64,000 nucleotides of DNA from Arthrobacter sp. MYb23 (lineage in GTDB: Bacteria > Actinomycetota > Actinomycetes > Actinomycetales > Micrococcaceae): positions 49,026 through 113,025 of the forward strand of contig NZ_PCPR01000015.1 of the NCBI RefSeq assembly GCF_002979775.1. Reading direction: 5' to 3'. A program made the position numbers and the translations under genes. Of this stretch, positions 57,304 through 64,000 are shown piece after piece. The number at the start of each line of letters is the position of its first letter. The first letter of the stretch is position 1. The notes under the pieces were generated by a model that did no database searches, was not told where the DNA came from, and worked only from the letters and a program-made list of their open reading frames with translations.

Positions 57304-57933
57304 ATGGAACAGCCCTCTGAACGCAAGCCCCTCAGGGCCGACGCCGCACGAAATGTGGACAAAATCATCACCGCCGCCCGGCAGTGTTTCCGGGAACACG
57401 GCCCCGAAGTACCCCTTCAGACCATCGCCGCCACCGCTGGAGTTGGCCCCGCAACACTGTTCCGCAACTTCTCGGACAAAGAGCAATTGGTCCTCGCTGC
57501 CCTGTCACGCCAGCTTCGGTTGCACGTGGACCCGGTAGCCCAAAATGCCCTCGAAGGCATGGACGCTTCGGAAGGCCTGATTAACGTCATCGACGCCGTC
57601 ATGAAGGTTGCCAGCGACGATGCCAACCTTTTGGACGCCGTCGCCGGTCGACGCGGACTCCTCGTAGGCATTACCGGTGGCCTGATCGGCTCCATGGCCA
57701 CCCTTCTTGAGCGTGGCCAGGGGCAGGGCTCCCTGCGGCGCGATATCACCATCGAGGACATGGTCCGCTTGGTGGCCATGCTCATCGGCGCGGTGGACAC
57801 CATGGAACCGGGCTCTGAAGCCTGGAAACGTCCTGTGGCGCTGATCGAGGATGCCATCCGCACGGAGCGCCCGTCCCGGCCGCTCCCGGATCAGTCGGGC
57901 ATCCCTGGCATGTCCTTTACCGAGGCCGTCTAA
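57304..57933 (+). CDS. TetR-family transcriptional regulator
   Basis: A 209-residue TetR-type regulator. The N-terminal helix-turn-helix is RNVDKIITAARQCFREHGPEVPLQTIAATAGVGPATLFRNFSDKEQLVLAALSRQ. The C-terminal ligand-binding domain is helical, with a Met-rich region (DMVRLVAMLIGAVDTM). The mRNA is probably leaderless: TACCCT at 57291-57296 lies 7 bases before the ATG. It is divergent from the thiamine-binding family gene. Target and ligand are unknown. Confidence 0.88.
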   Translation: MEQPSERKPLRADAARNVDKIITAARQCFREHGPEVPLQTIAATAGVGPATLFRNFSDKEQLVLAALSRQLRLHVDPVAQNALEGMDASEGLINVIDAVMKVASDDANLLDAVAGRRGLLVGITGGLIGSMATLLERGQGQGSLRRDITIEDMVRLVAMLIGAVDTMEPGSEAWKRPVALIEDAIRTERPSRPLPDQSGIPGMSFTEAV

Positions 57934-58039
57934 GCTCCAACTCCCTGCCCCTCTTGGCTGCCCCTCGGCTGCCTCCTCGGCCGCCCATGGTGAGTCCTGC
58001 CCATAGCGGGCCCGCCACGGCCACCGTAGGGTTGGTTGT

Positions 58040-58579
58040 ATGAATATTCCCTTGAGCTCATACTCTTCCAGCGGAGCCGACTCCGCGCTTGCGGTCGGCC
58101 TCGGCCTGCTGTTCATGGTGATCTATTTCGCCGTGATTTTCGCCATCGTCGGTGTGCTCTACATGGGAATCTTCACCAAGGCCGGCCGGCCTGCATGGGG
58201 TGCCTTCGTGCCGATCTACAACGGAATCAAGCTCCTGGAAATCGCCGGCCGCCCCTGGTACTGGTACCTGCTCTTCTTCATCCCGTTCGCAGGCATCTAC
58301 TTCAGCATCGTGGCCTTGAACGACCTCGCCAAATCATTCGGAAAAGACGCCGGCTACACAGTTGGCCTGGTCCTGTTGCCGGTGGTTTTCGTGCCCATGC
58401 TTTCCTACGGCTCCGCGCGCTACCTCGGACCCGCAGCCGGACAGCAATTCGTGGCGTACCCGCAGGGTTATGCGCAGCCGTATCCGCAGGGTTACGCACA
58501 GCCGAACCCGCAGGGCTACGCGCAGGCGCCGATGCAGCAGCCGCCGGTCCAGCAGCCCGATGGTCAGCAGTATCGCTAA
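58040..58579 (+). CDS. DUF5684 membrane protein with Pro/Gln repeat tail
   Basis: A 179-residue membrane protein. Four hydrophobic segments cover residues about 15-135, with the family core FTKAGRPAWGAFVPIYNGIKLLEIAGRPWYWYLLFFIPFAGIYFSIVALNDLAKSFGKDAGYTVGLVLLPVVFVPMLSYGSARYLGP. The cytosolic or extracellular tail has three PQGYAQP-type repeats and a PVQQPDGQQYR end. The function of the domain is not known to me. Leaderless promoter TAGGGT (58027-58032), 7 bases before the ATG. Confidence 0.85.
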   Translation: MNIPLSSYSSSGADSALAVGLGLLFMVIYFAVIFAIVGVLYMGIFTKAGRPAWGAFVPIYNGIKLLEIAGRPWYWYLLFFIPFAGIYFSIVALNDLAKSFGKDAGYTVGLVLLPVVFVPMLSYGSARYLGPAAGQQFVAYPQGYAQPYPQGYAQPNPQGYAQAPMQQPPVQQPDGQQYR

Positions 58580-58622
58580 ACCCAAACGGCAGCCAGCCCT
58601 GAACGTTAATTGGCTCCAGTAA

Positions 58623-58934
58623 TTAGCTCCAGCCCAGCAGCCGCAGCAATGCTGCGGCTGCTGCGCCTGAAATCACCACAACGAGGAACGGCGCACGGAG
58701 CCACAGCGCGACGGCGGCAGCCACCAAAGCGCCAATGCGGGCATCGAGGACCAGGCCTTGTCCTGACGCCACGGCATTCACCACTGTCAGGGATGCCAGC
58801 AGGCCAATGGTCATGGTGCCGGCAACGTGCATGATCCGCGGGCTCTCCAGCAGCTTGGCCGGGACGAAGTAGCCCACCAGCTTGGTCAGATACGCCAGCG
58901 CACAGGCAATGAGGATCCACAGCCACAGGTTCAT
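58623..58934 (-). CDS. azlD: AzlD-family branched-chain amino acid export subunit
   Basis: A 103-residue protein with three to four membrane helices, the normal size for AzlD/BrnE. Typical parts are IACALAYLTKLVGYFVPAKLLESPRIMHVAGTMTIGLLASLTVV and ALWLRAPFLVVVISGAAAAALLRLLG. It works with AzlC as a two-component exporter of branched-chain or related amino acids. Its start overlaps the azlC stop by 4 bases. Confidence 0.9.
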   Translation of the reverse strand: MNLWLWILIACALAYLTKLVGYFVPAKLLESPRIMHVAGTMTIGLLASLTVVNAVASGQGLVLDARIGALVAAAVALWLRAPFLVVVISGAAAAALLRLLGWS

Positions 58935-59689
58935 TTCTTGTCCCCGCGATCGCGCTGGTGCTTCTCCGCGTAGGGATCCACGTCCGGTTCCAGTCCTTCA
59001 TCCATGCGCGCATGACTGAACCAGCCGATCACGCCGGCCACTACTGCCGCCACCAGAATGGGAACACCCGACGGAACAAACGGCACGGCCAGGATGGTGG
59101 CAAGTGCACAGGCAGCGGCAATGGCCCAGGGTTCGCGGCCCTTCAACCGTGGCCACAGCAGAGCCAGGAACGCTGCGACGGCAGCACCGTCCAAGCCCCA
59201 TTGTTTGGGATCGCCCATGGCGTCACCGGCCAGCGCGCCAATAGCTGTAAAGATATTCCACAGGATGAATATGCCGATTCCGGCCGTCCAGAACCCGCGT
59301 CGTTGCTCGTCGGGATCCGACTGGCCGGACGCCGTCGCCGTTGACTCATCGATGGTCACGTGCGCGGAAACGTAACGCTTCCACCCGCCGGGGCGGAGCA
59401 TGGCGTTGATCTGCATTCCGTAAATGCCGTTGCGGAGGCCCAGCAGCGCGCTGGCTGTCATGGCCGCCACCCCGGATCCACCGCCGGCAACGACGCCGAT
59501 GAAGGCGAACTGGGAACCTCCACTGAACAGTAGGAGGCTCAGGACCATCGTCTGCCAGAAGTCGAATCCCGACGCCACGGCCAAGGCTCCGAATGACACG
59601 CCGTAAAGTCCCGTGGCGATACTGAGGGAAAGTGCCACCTTGAACGCCGGAGACTCCCGGAGTTTCATGGGAGCCGGACTACTGCTCAT
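58931..59689 (-). CDS. azlC: AzlC-family branched-chain amino acid export permease
   Basis: A 252-residue membrane protein with AzlC/BrnF blocks: FKVALSLSIATGLYGVSFGALAVASGFDFWQTMVLSLLLFSGGSQFAFIGVVAGGGSG, then LGLRNGIYGMQINAML, and HVTIDESTATA. The C-terminal end is a charged tail. I chose ATG 59689, which overlaps the stop of the DoxX-like gene by 4 bases (ATGA); the longer open frame is antisense shadow. Probable role is export of branched-chain amino acids or methionine with AzlD. Three genes (DoxX-like, azlC, azlD) are translationally coupled. Confidence 0.9.
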   Translation of the reverse strand: MSSSPAPMKLRESPAFKVALSLSIATGLYGVSFGALAVASGFDFWQTMVLSLLLFSGGSQFAFIGVVAGGGSGVAAMTASALLGLRNGIYGMQINAMLRPGGWKRYVSAHVTIDESTATASGQSDPDEQRRGFWTAGIGIFILWNIFTAIGALAGDAMGDPKQWGLDGAAVAAFLALLWPRLKGREPWAIAAACALATILAVPFVPSGVPILVAAVVAGVIGWFSHARMDEGLEPDVDPYAEKHQRDRGDKK

Positions 59690-60120
59690 TTTCGCAGGCT
59701 CCACGACCACAGGATGAGCGGAATCTGCAGAGGCAAACGAACAGTGTGGATGCGGCGTTCGGCAGCTGTTCCCTTCGGGCCGTAGGCGCGTCGAAGTGCA
59801 TCTATATGCCCGGCAAGGAATGCGGTGAACATGGCGGTGGTGGCGTCTGCGGCCACCCGGCGCGTGGCAGGTATCAGGAGTCCGACGGCGGCAGTCACCT
59901 CTAGCAGGCCCGAGGAAGCGATCCATTCCTCGCGGGACATAACTGCCAGGGGACCGTTGGGACGGCTCCCGGGCTCATCCCTGCGGCACAGATAATCCGG
60001 CACCACCGGGTAGTAGAACTTGGGTGTGCGGAAGTGCTTCGCGGCGCTGGCCAGGAGCAGTGCGCTCAAAGCTACTGCGGAGGTGGTTCGGGTTGCTTGG
60101 GCTGACCAGCGAAAAGACAT
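59686..60120 (-). CDS. DoxX-like small membrane protein
   Basis: A 144-residue membrane protein with four hydrophobic segments: AVALSALLLASAAKHFRTPKFYYPVVPDYLC, EWIASSGLLEVTAAVGLLIPATRRVAADATTAMFTAFLAGHIDAL and LQIPLILWSWSL. The pattern of a helix, FRxPxFYxxxVPxxLP, then ASGxxEVxxGxGLL is that of DoxX/MauE-like proteins. The function is unclear; homologues have been linked to redox processes at the membrane. I chose ATG 60120, with GAGTGG upstream. First gene of the operon with azlC and azlD. Confidence 0.8.
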   Translation of the reverse strand: MSFRWSAQATRTTSAVALSALLLASAAKHFRTPKFYYPVVPDYLCRRDEPGSRPNGPLAVMSREEWIASSGLLEVTAAVGLLIPATRRVAADATTAMFTAFLAGHIDALRRAYGPKGTAAERRIHTVRLPLQIPLILWSWSLRK

Positions 60121-60162
60121 GAGACCACTCAATCACAAGCAGGGTGGCGCCCAAAGCCGGAC

Positions 60163-60226
60163 CCAACTAAGTAGCAGCAGATGCCGTTCTGACCGCTCAA
60201 AACGGCCTCAACTGCGACCTAGTTGG
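60163..60226. repeat. Extragenic palindrome, family II, copy 2
   Basis: Inverted repeat: the left arm begins CCAACTAAGTAGCAGCAGAT and ends GCCGTTCTG; the right arm on the other strand begins CCAACTAGGTCGCAGTTGAG and ends GCCGTTTTG; tip ACCGCTC. Related to 4109-4180. The right arm contains the last codons and TAG stop of the gdpD gene. Confidence 0.8.
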
Positions 60227-61106
60227 ACACCATCAGCTGCGCTAGCACCTGCGCTGGTTTGTTGGTGGTGATTTCATGGATGCCAAGTCCCTGGCACAAG
60301 GCCACGTCCTTCTCCGAGTCAACGGTCCACACCCGGAAGACCCGTCCCGCCTCCAACCAGCGTTGAACGTTGCGCGCGTGCTCCCGGATGTACTCAATTC
60401 CCGGACCGGCAATATGTACTTCGCCTGCATCCAGGACCCGTTCGGCCTCGAGCTGGGTTGCCCGCATGACGTTTGCCACCGCGCCGCCCGTCAGGAAACC
60501 GAGGCCGAGCTCCTGCCGGATCTCTTTCACGGTGAAGTCGTCCACCAACTGGCAGATGTATTCCTTGGGAACGCTCTGCAACAGGCGCTGAACGGAGTCC
60601 GTATCAAAGCTCATAAAGGAGATCCGGATGTTCTCCAGCCGGGACTCCTCGGGCGTCCAGCCTTCCTCCTCCAGCAGGGCAAGGACACGATCCTCCAGTT
60701 TCAGTCCGTACGGGCTGGGGTGCTTGAGTTCAATGGCCAAACCAATGTCACGCCCTGCAGCGCGGAGGATATCCAGCAATTCCGGCAACGTCAGGAACTG
60801 ATCAGACACTCCCCCATAGACGTCCGGAATCCGTGCACCCTTCCACGACGAGAAATCCAGCGCGCGGAGCTGCTCCAGCGTGTGTTCACTAACCGGGCCC
60901 GTGCCTGTGGAAGTCCGGTCCAGGTTCGCGTCGTGCAGCAGCACAACATGTTGGTCCCGGGTCAGGTGGACGTCGCACTCCACACCGTCGGCGCCGTCGG
61001 CAATGGCCTTCAGATAGGCGGCCCTGGTGTGCTCGGCAAAGGCGGCACTGGCACCGCGGTGGGCGTAGACCTTGGGCCGGCTCGGGGCGAAGTCGTCGCT
61101 AGTCAT
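60219..61106 (-). CDS. Glycerophosphodiester phosphodiesterase
   Basis: A 295-residue cytosolic GDPD-family TIM barrel. Catalytic and metal residues are visible: YAHRGASAAFAEHT (HRG with the Glu at position E in AEHT), GVECDVHLTRDQHVVLLHDANLDRTSTGTG (ExD and His), and GLAIELKHP. It hydrolyses glycerophosphodiesters to sn-glycerol 3-phosphate and an alcohol (UgpQ/GlpQ reaction). No signal peptide, so UgpQ-like. Probably a leaderless mRNA: TAACGT lies 6 bases before the ATG. The stop codon lies within the right arm of a family II palindrome, which may terminate transcription. Confidence 0.92.
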   Translation of the reverse strand: MTSDDFAPSRPKVYAHRGASAAFAEHTRAAYLKAIADGADGVECDVHLTRDQHVVLLHDANLDRTSTGTGPVSEHTLEQLRALDFSSWKGARIPDVYGGVSDQFLTLPELLDILRAAGRDIGLAIELKHPSPYGLKLEDRVLALLEEEGWTPEESRLENIRISFMSFDTDSVQRLLQSVPKEYICQLVDDFTVKEIRQELGLGFLTGGAVANVMRATQLEAERVLDAGEVHIAGPGIEYIREHARNVQRWLEAGRVFRVWTVDSEKDVALCQGLGIHEITTNKPAQVLAQLMVSN

Positions 61107-61156
61107 GCAGACACGTTAGCCCACCCCGCTGCACGCCCGGGGGCTACGCTGGGCTA

Positions 61157-62503
61157 ATGCAGGTGAACTCTGAACAAATCCCAGCCGAAGACCTCACCAC
61201 GCCAACGCCGGCGGCAGGTTCCGCCCCCGCACGCGGCCGTTCCGCCGTCGTCGAACTTTCCGCTGGCGACCTTGAGAAGGCCGCTGCGTTGCTCCGCATG
61301 AAACGGCTGGCCCTGGCTCTGCTGATCGCCATGGCGGTGATCTTCACGGTGGCGTTCGCGTTCCAGAAGCAGTACCCGTGGCTTGAATACGTCCGTGCGG
61401 CGGCCGAAGGCGGCATGGTGGGTGCGCTGGCCGACTGGTTCGCTGTCACCGCACTGTTCAAGTACCCCATGGGACTGAAAATCCCGCACACCGCCATCAT
61501 TCCGCGTCGTAAGGACCAGATCGGTGAATCGCTCAGCGACTTCGTCGAGAGCAATTTCCTGTCCCAAGAGGTTGTGCAGGAGAAGTTGGCCAGCATCGAC
61601 ATCGCCCGCAAGGCAGGCACCTGGTTGTCAGCACCTGGCGGTGCAGAGCGCGTAGCCAAGGAAGGCGGCGCGGTGATCCGGGGCGCGTTCACAGTACTGA
61701 ACGACGACGACGTCCAGTCGGTGATCGAAGGCATGGTCCGCAAGCACCTGCTCACCCCGCCCTGGGGACCGCCCGTGGGACGGATGGCCGAGCGCATCTT
61801 CGCCGACGGCCACCACCACACCTTGGTGGACCTCCTGGTTGACCGGGCGGCCGATTGGGTGGACGCCAACCATTCAACGGTGAACAGGCTCGTCTCGGAT
61901 CGTTCACCGCTCTGGGTACCCACGTTCGTTGACGGCTTGGTCGGTGACCGTGTCTACGTGGAACTGTCCAAATTCGTTCGTGCTGTGCAGGCGGACCAGA
62001 ACCACCAGGTACGGCAGTCGATCGACGCTTACCTCGCAGATCTTGCCCAAGACTTGCAGCACGATCCCGCCATGATCGAGCGCGCCGAATCCATCAAAGC
62101 CCAGATCCTAGGCGACCCCGAGGTCCGCGAACTGGCGTCCCGCACGTGGGGAACGGTGAAGACTGCGCTGCTCAACGCCGTCGACGATCCCGACAGCGAA
62201 CTGAGCCAGCGCTTCAAGAGCGCCGTCCGCGACTTTGGTCATCGCCTGGTCAACGACGACGAACTGGCTGGCAAGGTCAACACCTGGATTGGCGATGCTG
62301 CCGGGTACCTGGTGAACACGTACCGTTCAGACATTGCCGGCGTCATCTCCGATACCGTGGCCCGCTGGGATGCCGAGGAAACATCGCAAAAGATCGAGCT
62401 TCAGGTGGGCAAGGACCTCCAGTACATCCGCATCAACGGAACTGTGGTGGGCGCGCTGGCCGGTTTGGCGATCTTCACGGTGGCGCATCTACTGTTTGGG
62501 TAA
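61157..62503 (+). CDS. DUF445 (YjiN-type) membrane-anchored protein
   Basis: A 448-residue DUF445 protein. An N-terminal helix (LALALLIAMAVIFTVAFAF) and a C-terminal helix (VGALAGLAIFTVAHLLFG) bracket a long helical body. Family blocks are YVRAAAEGGMVGALADWFAVTALFKYPMGLKIPHTAIIPRRKDQIGESLSDFVESNFLS and LVNTYRSDIAGVISDTVARWDAEETSQKIELQVGKDLQYIRINGTVVGA. The function is unknown. Leaderless promoter TACGCT (61145-61150), 6 bases before the ATG. Divergent from gdpD with 50 bases between. Confidence 0.9.
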   Translation: MQVNSEQIPAEDLTTPTPAAGSAPARGRSAVVELSAGDLEKAAALLRMKRLALALLIAMAVIFTVAFAFQKQYPWLEYVRAAAEGGMVGALADWFAVTALFKYPMGLKIPHTAIIPRRKDQIGESLSDFVESNFLSQEVVQEKLASIDIARKAGTWLSAPGGAERVAKEGGAVIRGAFTVLNDDDVQSVIEGMVRKHLLTPPWGPPVGRMAERIFADGHHHTLVDLLVDRAADWVDANHSTVNRLVSDRSPLWVPTFVDGLVGDRVYVELSKFVRAVQADQNHQVRQSIDAYLADLAQDLQHDPAMIERAESIKAQILGDPEVRELASRTWGTVKTALLNAVDDPDSELSQRFKSAVRDFGHRLVNDDELAGKVNTWIGDAAGYLVNTYRSDIAGVISDTVARWDAEETSQKIELQVGKDLQYIRINGTVVGALAGLAIFTVAHLLFG

Positions 62504-62543
62504 GGCTCTGGAGCTATCCAGTCTGCCTTGGTAGCTTCGACGC

Positions 62544-62972
62544 ATGCCTATCAAACTTGAGAACGTCGGTATTGCGGTTCGGGATCTTGAAGAAACAATC
62601 GCCTTCTTCACGGATCTCGGCCTCACAGTGTTGGGCCGGGACACCGTCAGCGGCGAGTGGGCCGACACCGCCGTTGGGTTGGACGGCAACCACGCAAAAA
62701 TTGCGGTGCTCCAAACCCCGGACGGAAACGGGCAACTTGAGCTCTTCGAATACCTCCACCCTGACGCGATCGAGACCGATCCCACCCTTCCCAACGAGAT
62801 CGGCATGCACCGCGTCGCTTTCTCAGTTGACGACATCGACCACGCCCTTGAGATCGCCGCCAAGCACGGATGCCACCCGCTGCGTGGTGTGGCGAACTAT
62901 CAGGACGTATACAAGCTGACGTATCTTCGCGGTCCCAGCGGGATTCTGGTCATGCTGGCGCAGAAGCTCTAA
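62544..62972 (+). CDS. VOC-family (glyoxalase/bleomycin-resistance fold) protein
   Basis: A 142-residue protein with two beta-alpha-beta-beta-beta modules: KLENVGIAVRDLEETIAFFTDLGLTVLGRD and GMHRVAFSVDDIDHALEIAAKHGCHPLRG. Candidate metal ligands are in GMHRVAF, LELFEYL and YLRGPSGILVML, but I cannot assign a reaction. Leaderless promoter TAGCTT (62532-62537), 6 bases before the ATG. It is followed 14 bases later by an MBL-fold hydrolase gene, so the two are probably co-transcribed. Confidence 0.85.
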   Translation: MPIKLENVGIAVRDLEETIAFFTDLGLTVLGRDTVSGEWADTAVGLDGNHAKIAVLQTPDGNGQLELFEYLHPDAIETDPTLPNEIGMHRVAFSVDDIDHALEIAAKHGCHPLRGVANYQDVYKLTYLRGPSGILVMLAQKL

Positions 62973-62986
62973 AGGACGGCCCGGCC

Positions 62987-63796
62987 ATGCTGACGCAGGT
63001 TGCTGAAGGCGTTCTGGTTCACGAGAGCGAATTCATCCAGAGCAACTGCACAGTGGTGCAGGGCCGGGATGGTGTGTTGCAGATCGATCCCGGCATCACA
63101 GTGAGCGAGATGGCTGGCATCGCAGAGGACCTTCACCGTTTGGGCCAACCGGTGGTGGCAGGCTTTTCCACGCACCCTGATTGGGATCATGTGCTGTGGC
63201 ACCCGGACTTCGGTGATCCGCCACGGTATGGCACAGCCCGCTGTGTGGCATCCATCCAAGATGTCTTGTCCCAGGCGGACTGGAAGGAGCAAGTGGCTGA
63301 GGGGCTGCCGCCGGAGTATGCCGGGGAGATTCCGATGGATCTGCTGGGGCTCATCACCGGCTTACCCTCCGAAGCTGCTGAGATTCCCTGGGATGGACCC
63401 ACTGTCCGCATTCTGGAACACCAAGCACATGCTCCGGGCCATGCAGCGCTCTTGATCGAAGAACGCGGCGTCCTTGTGGCCGGTGACATGCTTTCGGACA
63501 CCCTGATGCCGTTCCTCGACCTGGAGGCAGCGGATCCGCTCACTGACTACCTCGAAGCGTTGCGGCAGTTCGAAACCGTGGCCGGCGATGTTGTTGCTGT
63601 GGTCCCCGGACACGGTTCGGTGGGTGGAACTGAGCAGCTGCTGGAACGCATCACCTTGGATCGGGCATATGTGCAGGCCCTGCAGGATGGCCGTGATCCG
63701 CAGGACCCGCGCGTAGGCCCGGGGGCACCCCTGTCCTGGTTGGCCGATGTGCATTCCTGGCAACTGCAGCGGCTGGCCGAGAGAGGGCAGAGCTGA
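62987..63796 (+). CDS. MBL-fold metallo-hydrolase
   Basis: A 269-residue metallo-beta-lactamase-fold protein. The metal motif reads STHPDWDHVLWHPDF (HPDWDH in place of HxHxDH; the first His is kept, the second position is Asp-Trp-Asp-His). Further ligands are in APGHAALLI, LVAGDMLSDT and VPGHGSVGG. The substrate is unknown; the altered HxHxDH spacing occurs in some MBL branches. ATG 62987 has AAAGGA upstream. Second gene after the VOC protein gene. Confidence 0.85.
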   Translation: MLTQVAEGVLVHESEFIQSNCTVVQGRDGVLQIDPGITVSEMAGIAEDLHRLGQPVVAGFSTHPDWDHVLWHPDFGDPPRYGTARCVASIQDVLSQADWKEQVAEGLPPEYAGEIPMDLLGLITGLPSEAAEIPWDGPTVRILEHQAHAPGHAALLIEERGVLVAGDMLSDTLMPFLDLEAADPLTDYLEALRQFETVAGDVVAVVPGHGSVGGTEQLLERITLDRAYVQALQDGRDPQDPRVGPGAPLSWLADVHSWQLQRLAERGQS

Positions 63797-63808
63797 GTTT
63801 TCTGGAAG

Positions 63809-63838
63809 CTGCCGGTCAGAGGACTGCCGGTCAGAGGA
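63809..63838. repeat. 15-bp tandem duplication
   Basis: Two exact copies of CTGCCGGTCAGAGGA followed by a partial third (CTGCGGTCA). The repeat overlaps the 3' end of the convergent FG-GAP gene and contains its stop codon. Confidence 0.85.
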
Positions 63839-64000
63839 CTGCGGTCATGGCATTCCAACCCTGACCGGCCTGAACACGTGAAAGCCAACCACCAGTACCG
63901 TTGCCCGGGTAAAGCCACAGAGTCCCGGAGGTGTCACGGGCAAGGACATCAGAATGCCCATCACCATTGAAATCACCCGGACCAGTAATCGACGTCATCA
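63831..64000 (-). CDS. FG-GAP/VCBS-repeat protein, 3' end only
   Basis: Partial gene entering from the right edge; the last 55 codons are visible: TSITGPGDFNGDGHSDVLAR, DTSGTLWLYPGNGTGGWL, ending AMTAVL. The DFNGDGHSDVLARD calcium-binding loop and TLWLYPGNGTGGW are the standard FG-GAP/VCBS repeat of secreted actinobacterial proteins, often attached to glycoside hydrolases, peptidases or amidases. The domain it carries is outside the window. Confidence 0.85.
   Translation of the reverse strand, partial: MTSITGPGDFNGDGHSDVLARDTSGTLWLYPGNGTGGWLSRVQAGQGWNAMTAVL

Overview
The window is high-GC DNA with actinobacterial start signals: many GTG/TTG starts, GGAG-type ribosome sites and leaderless TANNNT-6/7-ATG promoters. 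Gene content (complete hut genes with an IclR regulator, DtxR-type iron boxes, ALF-repeat and DUF5684 proteins, BatC-like repeat protein) fits the Micrococcaceae, most likely Arthrobacter or Paenarthrobacter. This placement is an inference from recognised families; no database was searched.

Layout. 1-4.5 kb: 5' end of a copC-like gene, an AzgA-type purine permease, hutG, small genes and a tRNA-Cys. 4.6-9.4 kb: hutU-hutH, an SRPBCC protein and an IclR regulator. Four 18-bp near-palindromes of one type lie upstream of hutG, hutU and iclR, which suggests one histidine-degradation regulon. 9.6-33.4 kb: a long accessory island in which nearly every gene can be tied to peptides or acylated amino acids containing D-residues. 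It holds an Asp/Glu racemase, a DmpA-like P1 peptidase, a PucR regulator, an N-succinylamino acid racemase with its GNAT acyltransferase and M20 hydrolase partners, an S9 peptidase, two N-acyl-D-amino acid deacylases, a cysteine hydrolase, a complete Dpp/Opp-type importer with a fused double ATPase, two beta-lactamase-fold serine hydrolases, and a lone lipoyl-like domain that lacks the lipoylated lysine. An IS481-type remnant and a decayed partial gene copy mark past rearrangement. 33.5-42.3 kb: a secreted ALF-repeat protein, an amino acid permease, a qorB/HxlR redox pair, and an MFS transporter with a 3-hydroxybutyrate dehydrogenase-like SDR beside a LysR regulator. 42.3-51.8 kb: a siderophore-iron locus (ATPase, two FecCD permeases, siderophore-interacting reductase, binding lipoprotein, AraC regulator) followed by a heterodimeric ABC exporter, with two iron boxes. 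51.7-64 kb: mostly housekeeping-like genes. These include a tight three-gene unit (Asp/Gly-rich repeat protein, JmjC/cupin oxygenase, sucrase/ferredoxin-like protein), AzlCD, GdpD, DUF445, VOC and MBL-fold proteins, and the 3' end of an FG-GAP repeat gene.

How it works together. In the island, I infer that the Dpp-type importer brings in small peptides. Intracellular serine hydrolases, S9 and P1 peptidases would cut them, and the two amidohydrolases would remove N-acyl groups from D-amino acids. The GNAT, NSAR and M20 set would then convert D- to L-amino acids through N-succinyl intermediates. The iron locus would import ferric siderophores, with SIP reducing the iron. The exporter pair has complementary broken ATP-binding motifs, so only one of its two composite ATP sites looks intact.

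Two families of extragenic palindromes (three and two copies) are scattered between 3.6 and 60 kb, usually next to gene 3' ends.
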